Shown here one piece after another: positions 23,401 to 34,849 of a DNA stretch of 64,000 nucleotides. Below the pieces are notes generated by a model that saw only the letters and a list, made by a program, of their open reading frames with translations, had not been told where the DNA came from and did no database searches. Source of the stretch: Priapulus caudatus (taxonomy: Eukaryota; Priapulida; Priapulimorpha; Priapulimorphida; Priapulidae); assembly GCF_000485595.1 (NCBI RefSeq), contig NW_014577620.1, positions 197,202 through 261,201 on the forward strand, written 5' to 3'. A program made the translations under genes and the position numbers. The number at the start of each line of letters is the position of its first letter. Within the stretch, counting starts at the first letter, position 1.

Positions 23401-24890
23401 GACGTTAATTTGTACGCATTCCCATATACGATTTTTTTTCAACCAATTCCCAATCACGTCTCCAAATTATTTCAAAACAAGAATTATCTTCATTTATTCC
23501 AAAATTTAGAATAAGACCTAGTTGAGAGTTGGGAATTGCATTTTTAGGGGGTTGAATGGGAAAATTCAATTTCAATCTCACCTTTGGGAGGGGGATGGGG
23601 ATGGGTTGCTGAGCCCTGACGGAATTATATTTCCGATTTTGTATAAGTGGGTGAAAATCATCACTATTTGGTTGCACAATCTGGTTGTTTTTCTCATATT
23701 CTTTGCACGTGTTTAAGTTCCACGTTCTACAGTACCAAAACTTTTTATCAAAATTCAGGGGAAGAGATTCTAGTGCTGTAGTTTGTCAACTGGGGGTCGG
23801 TAGCACAGGGGCGGTCGCCCCTCCCCTATGAATTTTCAGGGTACTAGTATTTTAGCCTAGTCAGTTTGCCACGGCAACCCCAGTGAAGGACATGTACCTG
23901 CTATAGCACAGATTTGGAGTAAGCATTTCGTCTTGTGTCCCCACAAAAGGTAACAATACTCAATCAACAGTGATGGTTATTTGTGATGTCGATGTTTAAA
24001 TATGCTGCCTTCATAGTGGCAGGAAATTGCCTCGAGAGAGGTGTTACTGTTCAACAAAATTTCCGGGAGGTCGCGCCTGGACCTCTCCCATAAACCAGGA
24101 GGGGGACACCACCATAAGGAGGAAAAATCCCTGATATTATGATTAAAGATGTCGAACAGTTGATTGCTTTTAGATTGACACTTTTTGAACAAATCCGACA
24201 CAGTGCGCGCATTCGTGCCCATACTCGCATAATTCGCCCCCCGCCTTATAGCATTTACTTCTGGATCCTGCCACTGTTTTGTGTGGGGGGGGTGCGTGGT
24301 TAAACTCTGGGCCCGACAGAAAAAAATTACCCCTCGGAATCCAAAAGCACTCACAATTGTCAATTTTTGTTCAATACCTCTCAACAAACGACCATCTTTG
24401 AAGGTTCTAAATTGCTTAAAATCCAAGAGCTTGTCCGGGGGCTCCGCCCCCCTGAACCACCGGGTCAAGGGCTCTGCCCCTGGCACCGCCGCGAGGCCCT
24501 ACGGCGGGCCCTATCTGTCCCCACCCATTAAGTGGCTTTGCCGCCAAGGCCCTCGCGGTGTGCGCTACTCGCACACAGTCTGCATATACATTATGATGGA
24601 TGGTAACACGCGAAATACCTTCCCACAACTGAGGACCTGTCTCCGCCACGGTAGTCAGTAGTAGTAGTCGTAGCAGCAGTAGCAGTCGTAGCCGTCAGTA
24701 GGAGTATAGGAGGCATAGAGTATAGTATATAGTAGTCTAGTAGTACGTAGTAGCAATAGTAGCAGTAGTAGCAGTAGTAGCAGCCCTAGTCTAGTATAGT
24801 AGCCAGCTAGGACAGCAGCAGGAGCAGCAGCTAGAGCAGGAGCTCGCAGTACAGTTCAGCAGTAGTAGTCGTAGGCAGCAAAGCAGTAGT
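14065..24890. other. Block 1: indel-ridden copy of the sequence at 24901-37639
   Basis: Colinear with block 2 over its length. It holds matching copies of the Ser-Pro minisatellite, the linker exon (about 15570-15625), UBX-like exons (about 16500-16670 and 17030-17150), N-terminal exon (about 19730-19970), coiled-coil exon (about 21840-22115), hairpin-tailed repeat (ending about 21360) and TAG arrays (22300-22800, 24655-24890). Hand alignment of one exon (19730-19990 to 32540-32805) shows about twenty 1-2 base indels in some 260 bases. These break the frame and the donor that are intact in block 2. I therefore do not annotate exons here. Confidence 0.8.
22300..22800. repeat. TAG/GTA/GCA trinucleotide-rich array (block 1)
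   Basis: Imperfect AGT/AGC trinucleotide array with many phase breaks, the counterpart of 35020-35540. The many phase slips look like sequencing noise. Confidence 0.85.
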
Positions 24891-24900
24891 NNNNNNNNNN
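24891..24900. other. Gap of 10 N between the two duplicated blocks
   Basis: Ten Ns separate a TAG array (end of block 1) from the Ser-Pro minisatellite (start of block 2). Confidence 0.99.
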
Positions 24901-25380
24901 TGTCGGTGACCGAGGCGATGTCGGCGATCGTGATCGAGGTGGCGACGGTGACCGAGGTGGTGTCGGTGACCGAGGCGATGTCGGCGATCGTGATCGAGGT
25001 GGCGACGGTGACCGAGGTGGTGTCGGTGACCGAGGCAGATGTCGGCGATCGCGTGATCGAGGGATGGGCGACGGTGCCGTGATGGAGAGTGGTGACGGCG
25101 ATGTAATCGACGGGGTGGCGACGGGGTGACCGTGATGGAGTGGTGACGGCGATCGTAATCGAGGTGGCGACGGTGACCGTGATGGAAACGGTGACGGCGA
25201 TCGTAATCGAGGTGGGCGACGGTGAACTCGTGTGGAAGTGGTGACGGCGGATCGTGAAATCGAAGGGTGGCGACGGTGACCGTGATGCAAACTGGCGCGA
25301 TCGTAATCGAGTGGCCGACGGGACGGTGACCGTGATGGAAGTGGTGACGGCGATCGTAATCGAGGTGGTGATTGTGGTTC
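24901..25380 (-). repeat. 60-base coding minisatellite of the HECT linker (block 2)
   Basis: Two exact, adjacent 60-base units (24901-24960 and 24961-25020) followed by degenerate ones. In the minus frame each clean unit encodes a 20-residue repeat of the form RSPTPP RSPSPP RSRSPTSP. This is an RS-like, Pro-rich tract in the same frame as the linker exon at 13916. Copy number and spacing beyond 25040 are unreliable because of indels. Confidence 0.75.
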
Positions 25381-26429
25381 GGGTGCAAGCAATCGTGGTG
25401 GGTGTGTTGATGCACTTGCAGGATGTGTCAATGGTCTTGATGGAGGATTCCTTCTGAACAGAATCTAATGAAACAAAGAGGAGATAAGATGCAATCAACC
25501 AGAACAGGAAGAGGAACAGAGAAAAATATTTTCTTATGAGTTAGTACTTAATAGTTGATTGCACAAGCTTGAAGCTGGTTCTTTTGTATCCTGTAATCTA
25601 TGTACATGTCATGCAACATATCAAAATCAATGGATGCGAACATGATTTCATTCATAAGCATAAACCTTAAAAGGTACCTGAAACCCAATAGAGAAACTTT
25701 ATTTTAAATGCGAGTTTCAATATTACTACAATGGTGCTGCTGTGTTGTGATTTTGTTGCTTCTCCCCCGCACCCACAACTGCAGCAAATCTCATGTCACC
25801 GGTTAAGGGTGTGTACATTTTCCTATGTGTGTGCAATGAAACTTCAAAGTGTGCATGTGGTGTTTGTGTGTTTGTAGGTCTGTGGTATGTACACACAAAA
25901 GAACCAAGCTGCTACAAAGTGCTAGTGAAAAACATGTGTAAGACCAGAATCACAAACAAAACACAACCTTGGGGAATTCATCGCCATTTCTATCGGTATT
26001 TCAAGGTGATTACCTTTCAAGCTTTGACTTAATTGCCACTTGGTCTAATACCACTCCATTCAATAGCCACTTGGTATAAATCCACCGATTCGTCAAATAA
26101 CACGTTTGTCTAATTCACACTTAGTCTCATAATAATTTAATCTAATATCCAGTTAGGCTTACTAGCATCTGCCTCCTTCACCCCTGTAAATGCACATTTT
26201 GATCTCTGTAAGTTGTAACCTTTGCCCTCATGACCCCCAAAGTTTATCAGTTCTTGCAAGTAACATCATGCAGCTTTTCTTCCAGTTTGATTGAAATCTG
26301 TCAAGATTTCTTGAGAGTTATTTTGCTGCTGAACGTGCCAACATGACCCAAAACATAATCATACCAAAGTCTTTGGTTGAGATAAATATCAAAACAATTA
26401 CATATTGTGATCATTTGAAAGTAACTTAC
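25381..26429 (-). other. Intronic sequence of HECT copy 1
   Basis: Corresponds to 14440-15570. I find no exon with clean frame and splice sites here. Confidence 0.4.
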
Positions 26430-26483
26430 AGAAGGAGTTCCGGCAGGGTAATATTCCCTTCTTTGGTGACTTTCATCGACTGC
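26430..26483 (-). CDS. HECT ligase copy 1, small linker exon
   Basis: A 54-base exon (18 codons, phase 0-0), acceptor TTTTACAG|GCAGTC and donor TCT|GTAAGT. It encodes AVDESHQRREYYPAGTPS. It matches the 45-base exon of HECT copy 2 at 41809 (DEESDSNFTPAGTPT), which supports both calls. It sits between the UBX-like exons and the Ser-Pro linker. The copy at about 15570-15625 in block 1 has the donor preserved but altered codons. Confidence 0.65.
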
Positions 26484-27298
26484 CTGTAAAAATAAATAAA
26501 TAAGAGAAATGGAAAAAATGGAAGAAGAAAAAATCAAACGTATTTCAAATACCACTCTAAATGCATACCTACACAATCACATCCTCCATATCTAGCTAAA
26601 ACTGTTCTATTGCCAAGACATCTCAACAAGAAAAAAAGTTAATAGAATGCAGTAATTCCATAATCAGAATAGAAAAACTGGTTTCCTTTTATCATTTGGC
26701 CATATCTAACCTAATTTCTCCTCAGTTGGTTTACATCTTCATATTGTAACTATAGCACAAAAAATTTCCTCCACTCAAGATACATGTATTCTATTGCAAA
26801 CAAAGCTATTATTTGCAATAAGATAATAGACATATCAATTTAAATATGTTCTTAAGTCTAAGTCAGCCCCCCCCATCTTGACGGTATATGCGATGAGTCA
26901 ACAATACGCGATGCTCTTGCTGCCACAATTTCTGCCAATTTTTCTTTTAGTTTCCTGCATATTATGGAACAAATTTACAATGCCTGGGCATACAGTTTGG
27001 AAGTTGCATAATTGTATATGCACGTCGACCAAAAATTGATCATATTTGTGATTTGGGTGGAAGCAAATTATGATCTTCAATTAATTCATATGTTAATGTT
27101 ATTATCTTTTATTGTAATAATTGAAATTACATTATCTTTAATGTAAAATACACTGGAAAAAGTGTCTACACCAAATTTCAGCAAAAAAAATGAAAAACAA
27201 ACAAACAAATAATTAAAGAAAACACATAAAAAAATCTGCTCTTTAAGGTTAAGAATCAATGTGAACTATCGCCAAGTATGTTTCATTATTATTCTTAC

Positions 27299-27472
27299 AT
27301 CATCATCCCAGGTTACAGTGAATGTGGTTGCGGAAGTGACACCATGATCACTCAGTTTTGTTGTGTCGTTGGGTAGGTCTTCGACACAGTGGAAATTGGG
27401 AATTCCTCTTGGACAAACCACTTTGAAGTTCTGTGTGGCAGTAGAACATGACCCCACAAACAAGAGTATCTC
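27299..27472 (-). CDS. HECT ligase copy 1, UBX-like domain exon 2
   Basis: A 174-base exon (58 codons, phase 0-0), acceptor TTTTACAG|GAGATA and donor GATGAT|GTAAGA. It encodes EILLFVGSCSTATQNFKVVC, then PRGIPNFHCVEDLPND, then LSDHGVTSATTFTVTWDDD. The order beta strand with F.V, Pro-Arg turn, then L.xxG.xxx.xxFxV is that of the second half of a UBX/ubiquitin-like fold. It continues in frame from the exon at 27821. The UBX call is from pattern only. Domains of this type bind p97/VCP or other ubiquitin-pathway partners. Confidence 0.6.
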
Positions 27473-27820
27473 CTGTAAAAAAAAACAGAAATCTTATCAG
27501 TAACAACAATTAGCATTTTATTATATCATTCAGAACATCAAACCTTATGCCCATTTCCTTTATCACTTGATGCTGCACTGCAAGGGTAGAGGCATTTATA
27601 AACAATCTTTATTCTGTTTTGAAAAATTTCGAGCCTTTGAGAAAACCCTCGGCTTTCTGAAGTTTCATGCGTGACTGATAAAGAATCAAAAAGTTTATGC
27701 ACACAATGGCTGCCAATACTCTCTCTAGCACCTTACCAATGTTTTACCACTGACAATACCTTAATTTACCATCTCATTTGAATGTTAACCAATTGTGCAT
27801 ATTTTATTTCCTATACATAC

Positions 27821-27955
27821 CTGAACTGTGCTGTCTTCGCACACTCTTCTGAGTAGTTGTTGAGAATCAGAGGGTAAACGAAACTTCAGTAAGAAACCCT
27901 GTGGTGGGTCCATTTCCGGTGTAAGTAGTTGTTGGCGTTGAAATCTCCAAGAATT
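27821..27955 (-). CDS. HECT ligase copy 1, UBX-like domain exon 1
   Basis: A 135-base exon (45 codons, phase 0-0), acceptor CCTACAG|AATTCT and donor CAG|GTATGT. It encodes MDPPQGFLLKFRLPSDSQQL, then LRRVCEDSTVQ. The LKFRLPSGxxxxRR core is the start of a UBX-like domain (first beta hairpin), which the next exon completes. The frame is open and the splice phases agree with the zinc-binding exon upstream (phase 0). Confidence 0.62.
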
Positions 27956-28718
27956 CTGTAGGAGAAGGTAGATATATAAGCCCATAATTACACCTTGACA
28001 GAGCTGTTTGAATCACCCTTTGACATAATGATTCGAGCCAATATTCTTTACAGGGTAATGTAAATGTTCTAATATAGGACAAATTTTTCATGCAAGGAGA
28101 ATGTAAATTAAAAAATATTTGCTAATTGTTTGTCAATGGTCGCAATGCGTGAAGGGAAAAGACATTAAATGTGATGTTTGTTATGTACCTGTCATGATGT
28201 CATAAAAATACTACCAAAATATTACGTGTTTGAAAGGCCTTTGTTTTAAATTTGGTTTCAGTGTGGTTCTGTTATATCTTCCGAGGACAAAGTAATCATT
28301 CAATAAAGCAATATATATGTCTCAACACTAAAGCGATTTCCATAAATATTAGGGAAAAAACAGACATCCAGGTCTGAAATCTTCAACACGTTTAAACCAT
28401 ATGAAGCTGTCTGATTTTTGACAAGTTATATTTTCGGCAAAAATGAGGTATATACAAACTATGTTTTGAGGAGGACCTTTTCGTTGAGAATATAGTGACT
28501 TAACCTTAAAAAGACTGGGGGGGCATCATGGCATCATCAGTTTAGTACTTCGTAAAACGGTTTGGTCCCTGGAGGGACTGGTAGTCCTACCGCCGGAGGA
28601 TGGTCCCTCGAGGGATGGTCGCTGAAACTACCTTTTATTAGATCCTACCCAGAATAATACCTACTGGAGAATCCATGTGACCAAGATCTGACTGCCCTTC
28701 ATTCCTTGAGGTTGATGG

Positions 28719-30144
28719 TAGAAATGTATCTGTCAGACCCACTAAGCAGAATGCCCAACATGGATAATAATGACGAAGTGGAGCTCCGTGTGGATGGCCT
28801 AGACCTTGAGGAGGAAGAGTCTGAACACCTTACCACGGCGATGATCAATTTCTCCCCTCACAAGCAAAAACAGCTACGCGAGGACACTGCAAAAGACCCT
28901 ATTCTAGATGCAGTGAAGGAAATTGTATATCGAGGATGGCCTGAAACCATCAGAGAACTGCCTACTGATCTGAGGCCATATTGGTCGTTTCGTGAGTGAT
29001 CTTCAAGGGTCGCCAAATCCTGATTCCAGAGACCATGCACTCAGACATTCTTTCCCAACTACACCAAGGCCACCAAGGAGTCGAGAAGACACGACGCCTT
29101 GCACGAGAAAGTGTCTATTGGGTGAATATATCGAAAGACATCGAGCACATGTGCAGAGCGTGCAAAGCTTGCCAGGTACACCAAGATGCCAATAAGCGCG
29201 AGCCACTTGTACCACATGCAACACCAGCCAGACCATGGCAGCTCATTGCGTCAGATCTATTCGAGATCAACAATCAGCAATACTTGATTGTCGCAGATAG
29301 GTACACAAAGTACCCACTGGTCGATGTCATGCCCACACCCGTTTCAAGCCAAGCAGTGGCAAACAAGATTAAAGCCTACTGCGCTCTGTTCGGTAGACCA
29401 GATGAGCTCATGACTGACAATGGGCCACAGTACACAGGGCAAGCCTTTACACATTTCGTCAAGTCATGGAGCATCAAGCACGTCACAAGTTCACCTCACT
29501 ACCCGCAAAGCAACGGCTTTATTGAGCGTCACATCCGCCATGTGAAGCCCATCATAAAGAAGACGTTGGAATGCGGAGAAGATTTGCAAATGGCATTTCT
29601 AAATATACGCGCCACACCTGTAGATACAGATCTGCCCTCACCAGGAGAGTTGATGTTTGGTCGTCCACTCATCACACTGTTACCGAGTCACGGCGAGCCC
29701 GGACCAAGCAGTGAGAGGGAGCAGCTGCAGAATCGGAATGAGAAAATGCAGCAACAGACTCCAGACGCGCATCAACTACCACCACTCCACGTGGGACAGA
29801 GAGTGCGGATCCTAGACAAAGGCAACAAAACGTGGTGTCCAGGAGAAGTGGTCGCACGACATGAGCAGCCGCGAAGTTACGTCGTAGAGACTCCAAATGG
29901 AACACGCCTACGACGAAACCGCAGCCATCTGCGCGAGCTAACTACAGGGCGGATGGAGAAGCTGTGCGATGAGGAGTCCAACCAGGCTTCCTGTGAAGCT
30001 GCTATGTCCTCAGCTAACGATCAAGGTGACACCTCGCCCCAGGATCCCAGTAGCGGGACGGACCGTATCCAGAGAGAAGACTCCAGTCCAGGCAAGACCC
30101 GGTACGGCCGCGCAGTAAGGTTGCCAGCAAGATTCCAAGAGTAA
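28719..30144 (+). pseudogene. LTR retrotransposon pol fragment (integrase), broken
   Basis: The fragment begins abruptly inside the segment after RNase H (YLSDPLSRMPN). A stop at about 28997 and a frame change separate this from a 382-codon open frame. That frame holds the H..H..C..C integrase zinc finger (HQGHQGVEKT and CRACKACQ), the rve core with catalytic Asp in ASDLFE, Asp in MTDNGPQY and Glu in GFIERHIRH, and a C-terminal basic region (VGQRVRILDKGNKTWCPGEV). This arrangement is Ty3/gypsy-like. It lies antisense to HECT copy 1, inside an intron. It is absent from block 1, where unrelated sequence of about 670 bases (about 17960-18630) takes its place. Confidence 0.8.
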
Positions 30145-30500
30145 ACGTACGAAGTTAATACTCAGGCGTTCGAGATTAGACGGGGCAGAATAACCCCCAG
30201 GACAGGAGGGTAGTCTACCCCTGTGAATGTCCTACTTTGTTGTTATCATTATCCCTAAGTTTTGTACCTGTGTGTACTCTTGTAAACTAATGTGATTTCA
30301 TATATCTGTCGCGTATATGTCAGTTACCTAGCATTTCAATATCTGAAATGATTGTGAAACACTATATCAGTGTACAGGCATAATCCTAGCTAAGTGATGG
30401 GGATGTAGTGATATCCATACTACTGTAAGCTAGCGCCACCTAGTGCCAAACTAGGTTGCTCAGTTAACTGGGTTTAAGAGATCCGAGCTAAGGGATTCTT
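30145..30500 (+). mobile_element. 3' end and possible LTR start of the retroelement
   Basis: Non-coding sequence follows the integrase stop. GTGATGGGGA then TGTAGTGATATCC at about 30407 looks like a short polypurine tract and the TG start of an LTR. The LTR would be truncated near 30500, where homology to block 1 resumes. Confidence 0.4.
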
Positions 30501-32243
30501 TATTAGACGACAAACAAGTGTAAAAAATGACAAAGTCAATTCTATTTTCTAATATGTTTTTTTCTTGTTTTGTGAATTGACTTTTTCTTTTTTTTACTGG
30601 CATATATGATGGACCATTTTTGAAAAATACAAAAGCCAAAGCAAATTAGTTTTCATTAATCAAAGCAAGAAGAGTAAAACGAGTGTTTAGATTTTTTAGC
30701 ACAATCATTTTTTCCATAGGAATTGTACGCAAATGAGGAAAATTTCCATTTTCGGGGCTCGAAATGCATGTACAAAAGTGTGTGCAGCATAGTAACAGTA
30801 TACGCAATTCTCGCGAAAATGGTCTCAAAGGATGCACTCAAAGTACTCAAAGTAAAAAGTCAGAGAGTGTCAAGGAAAAAAAATATGGTAGCATCGAAGA
30901 GGGGGCCATTATCCCCCCTCCCGCTCTATTACAGTTAAAACAGAACCCAGTAAAAAATGTTTATTTGAATCGAGGCAGTTCCTTAAAATACTTGAATCGT
31001 AACGTAAAGTAACGTTAAGTAATCGTAACGCGTAGTTGAAAAGTAACATGATTTTTTTTCCAGAGCACCTTTTGGCAAGCGAGTTAATAATTTTAAACTT
31101 TACTAATTGAAACAATTAATGTGTCATGTGTGATTTTCATCACAGGTGTATGAAAACAATGTCAAATATACACTATCCTCCATTAACTTTAACACACTGC
31201 CTAAAGCATCCTCCAAATCAGCCACACCTATTATAATGAATTAACCAGAATACCTACTGGAAAATCCATGTGACCAAGATCTGACTGCCCTTCATTCCTT
31301 GAGGTTGATGGCAGACTCAAAGGCTCATTTCCATGCTAAAGAAAGAAAAAAATGATAGATTTTTAAGCAACTAAAAGTAACCTAGCTCTGTTCTGGGCAT
31401 GGCGTTTGTTATATGCCCCATTGTTACATGTGGCCACTAGATGATTCTGACCAATTCTGAATCTATTCACTGGAACAGGTGGAAAAACTGTGACAATATG
31501 CAGATTTTGACAGAACGTAAATGTACAGCAGCACATATTATCTCCTAAGACATTTTGTGCCCGATATGTCACCTCAAAATGACAGAGTAGCACAAAATTT
31601 ACAACACTGTGACTTCTCTTATCGGGTCGCCCAGAGAGATTTTGCAGTGAAGTCTTTTTTAATTTTCTCTTTTTAGGTGATCTGAAGCATTGCTGCAAAT
31701 CAAATCAAGAATTTATTCAAATTTTCTCTAGGTCATCCACAGCTATTCTGAGTACCACACTACCTCTAGTGTTTCAGCAATTCTTTTCTTTCCTTTATTG
31801 CCTTGATTTTCATTCTTTTTTCTGTACAATTTTAGAATGAAATGTCAGAATGACAGGGCCAAATTCTCTGCAAATATTCAACAATTTTACTCATGCTAAG
31901 CTTTTGGAGATGATTTATCATATTTATCTGATCCTTTGTGATCTTGCATGTCCTATTGTGTATGTACAGGGTTTGTAATTAGAACTAGCGGCTAGCTTGC
32001 TAGCCAATGGCTAGCCAAATCTCAGGTTGACTTGCCCTGCCTGGCTAGCCAAAATAGTGCTGATAGTTATTCAAAACCATTAGAAAATAGAGCGGATAAT
32101 TATTTCAAATAATTGTTTTCAGTTGTTATTTCCATTTTTGATGTAATAATGTTAAACTTTCTACCTGAAAATGAAATAAATACATATGTAAGCTCTGCAT
32201 TATGTGTATGGAATTTGGATTAAGTTTAATCCAATGATATTAC

Positions 32244-32351
32244 CTGTCTCCGTTGCTGATCTGTCGCAAGACTGTTTGCATATTCAGCATCCTGCTGACA
32301 TACAATGCAGTCACCTGCAGCCTGAACAGTCCTGCTACACTTGGAACATAC
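32244..32351 (-). CDS. HECT ligase copy 1, CxxC zinc-binding exon
   Basis: A 108-base exon (36 codons, phase 0-0), acceptor TTTCCTAG|GTATGT and donor CAG|GTAATA. It encodes VCSKCSRTVQAAGDCIVCQQ, then DAEYANSLATDQQRRQ. Two CxxC pairs 11 residues apart make a likely zinc knuckle or treble-clef piece, and the tail resembles the E-Y-x-x-S-L-x-x-D-Q region that precedes a coiled segment in related HECT genes. The segment is missing from block 1, where sequence jumps from about 19595 to the equivalent of 32402. Confidence 0.6.
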
Positions 32352-32548
32352 CTAGGAAAGAAGACAAATTAAACACAGAAAATATCTTTCACTGAAGGAA
32401 AGAAAAGTAGCAATAGCGACGCCCAAGTCTCGCATCTGCTTCTCAGGCAAGACAAAAACTTACGGACGGACAAATTGAAAACATAAGGCAGCCAGTTTGT
32501 GGCGGAAGCATAAAAGCAGTTGTTATTTCAACAGGTATTGCAGCTTAC

Positions 32549-32793
32549 CAGTGGTTTTAACGGCCCATCAGGAATAACATACAGTCCACCTCTCGGGAAC
32601 TCTTTTTTCAGATCAGTAACTGTATTTGAAGAGATTGGTATTAATTTTCTCTCCCTTGTGGCCCGCATCACGTTAAACCGCTGCAACCGTGGAAACATGC
32701 TTCTTATCTTCTGTCTAAGTTCCACTATGGACCAGCTTGACGGCACTTTTGTAGGGACCCTCCGCCCACCAACCATCTCAGTTGAGGGAACAC
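32549..32793 (-). CDS. HECT ligase copy 1, N-terminal domain exon
   Basis: A 245-base exon, acceptor TTTTCCAG|GTGTTC, donor CCACTG|GTAAGC. It enters with two bases that complete a Gly codon from the exon at 34580 and leaves in phase 0. It encodes PSSWSIVELRQKIRSMFPRL, then ERKLIPISSNTVTDLKKEF, then GGLYVIPDGPL. It aligns in order and spacing with the second exon of HECT copy 2 (40123), which ends L.KKLLGKSTLYVVPA. The domain is recurrent in this family, but I know no function for it. Confidence 0.68.
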
Positions 32794-33214
32794 CTGGAAA
32801 ATATAAGAAATTAAAAAATACCGTATACAAATATGTATTTCGTTTCAAGAAAATAACTATGGTTCCTTCTGAAATATCATTGGATGCCTTGTCAATCTTC
32901 TTCAGTGACTTGACCATTCTTAGAACATTTATACACTGGACTATGCACATCACATTTATGACAGCAAGCAAATTTTGACAAATTGAAATAGTTTTTTTTC
33001 TTTCATTTTTTTGTGTCTAATTTTTCGGTTCGGGCCAGTAAATACGTCCTAATCGGGCCATGAAGAATTGATAAATCATGGGTTTACTGGCCTGAACGGG
33101 TTGGTATGAACAAATGCGAGTGTCAAGCCTTGCCATCACAAACATGAATATCATGCCACAGGCAGTTGCCAAGAAAATTGACTTGATCAAATTTTGTTCT
33201 CAAATTTTGTTCTC

Positions 33215-34130
33215 AATTAAACAAGAGCCCCAGGGGACCTTGCGCCCACCTGAGATTGTGCATAAGCATTTGACGCAACCTCCCTCTAGTGCCATTAGGG
33301 GCAGGGTTCTGCCAACGGTGGGCGGCGGTGGGCGGGTGCATGTGCCCGGCACTCGCGGTTGCCGCCCGGCACTATATTATATATATCTCCGCCCAGCACT
33401 AATTAAAAAAAACAATCTTGCGACCTGGATGCGCCCGGCACTAAAAAACCCTGGGCAGAACCCCGCATGAAGGGGTACATCAGAAGTGGAACAACTGTGA
33501 AATTCTACACTGCACTAGACATAGACAATTGAACCCAAGTGCATTGTCTGAACAACTTGTAATTGTATCATTTGCCTTTAAGAAGATTGCTGCATGCCAA
33601 ATTATGTTAAAATCTGATCGTGCAATTTAAAGAAGATGTAATGTCTACCTTGGCCCCTTGCCCAATTTGTTACTCCCCCATCAGGATTGTTACTCCCCCA
33701 TCAATTTGTTACTCCCCCAATGAGGCCACCTGGAGAATTGTGATGAAAATGTTGGTTTTTTTTATGATGTGCCCCCTTCCCAATTTTTACCCCCCACCCC
33801 ACCCCCGGGCCACATAAGGTCATCCTAGGAACAAATTTTATTCTTCACCTTTAAAGGTATCCACACACAACATGAATTGACTGTACTACTAAGTACTGGA
33901 TCTGGAGAAGATTTTTTAAATTTACATGGCTTTGACCCTTGGGGCCCTCTCGGGGATCATTTGAACAACTTTGCATCCCCTACCACTAAGAATGATTCCT
34001 GCAAGTTTGGTTAAAATCTGACCATGCGTTTTCAAGAAGAAGATGAAAATGTAAAAAGTTTACAGACGACGGACGGGGATGGATGGCAATAGCTCACCTT
34101 GAGCCTTTGGCTCAGGTGAGCTAAAAACAT
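33215..34130. repeat. Dispersed repeat ending in a TCACCTGAGCC hairpin
   Basis: It starts near ACAAGAGCCCCAGGGGACC and ends with a hairpin AGCTCACCTTGAGCC / GGCTCAGGTGAGCT (34091-34122), preceded by GACGACGGACGG. The counterpart in block 1 is about 20405-21362. A partial inverted relative lies at 61380-61860, and another hairpin-tail copy at about 38590-38696. This hairpin-tailed type is common in marine invertebrate genomes. Its transposition class is unclear to me. Confidence 0.65.
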
Positions 34131-34579
34131 AAAATTTCCTGTCTCCACCTTTTTACTATATCCCAAATCCCAACACGACCATGGCATATGGGCAATTCAC
34201 GGTACTGATTAATATACCTCAAAGGATTCTTAATATATGTGCATCTAGGATATTTTGGCTTTTTAAACTCAACCTTTGACCTTTGAACTGATGACCCCAA
34301 AAGCGTGGCAGATATTCTTTATATATATATAGATTGTGTCAAGAGCTAATAATACCTACTAGCTCTTGATTGTGTTAAGTTTCATTAATATATATCGCAA
34401 AGCATTCTTGAGTGTGTTATGGCTGAACATAGTATTTTGGCATAGTTAACATGACCCATGACCTTTGACCTCATGACCCAACATATAACCAGTTCTTGAC
34501 ACGCCCCCCACTTCACCTTACAGCAAGGCTTCATAAAAATGGGACGAGCATTTAAAAAATAATAATCATCTGTACATAC

Positions 34580-34849
34580 CAAGTTCAAGTTTCGTGAGAT
34601 CTGCATGCTTTATCTGGCTAATGTTTGGCAACAGGCCAGAAAGACAAGTGATCTTAAATCCAACAGCCTGATAAGGTCTGCCTCTGCCTCTACATCTGCT
34701 TCTGCCTCCATTTTTTCTTGCTTGCGGAAAAGCTCTTGCGAGCTCACCTGCAACTGATTCATTCTGTGTAGCCGATCTCACATGCTGCTGAAGAGCCTGT
34801 ATATTTCTCTGAACTAAACTCTGAAGTTCTGGCAGTCTTCGATTTCTTC
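34580..34849 (-). CDS. HECT ligase copy 1, coiled-coil and Arg/Gly-rich exon
   Basis: A 270-base exon, acceptor TTATTTAG|GAAGAA, donor CTTG|GTATGT. It encodes RRLPELQSLVQRNIQALQQH, a probable coiled coil, then NGGRSRCRGRGRPYQAVGF, a basic tract, then LSGLLPNISQIKHADLTKLE. The GRP element followed by a KI/KV strand parallels the exon at 39390 in HECT copy 2 (ARGRPVKMYTLKVTVL). It is the most 5' exon I can support. The true start codon is further upstream or lost in the noisy sequence. Confidence 0.65.

Noticed and set aside
31363-31698. 111-codon minus frame between exons of HECT copy 1
   Set aside because: No convincing splice sites or homologous exon in copy 2. It could be intronic and I cannot support it as coding.
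31968-32080. Possible hAT terminus (CAGGGTTTGTAATTAG with CTAGCC-rich subterminal words)
   Set aside because: No matching opposite end or target duplication found nearby.
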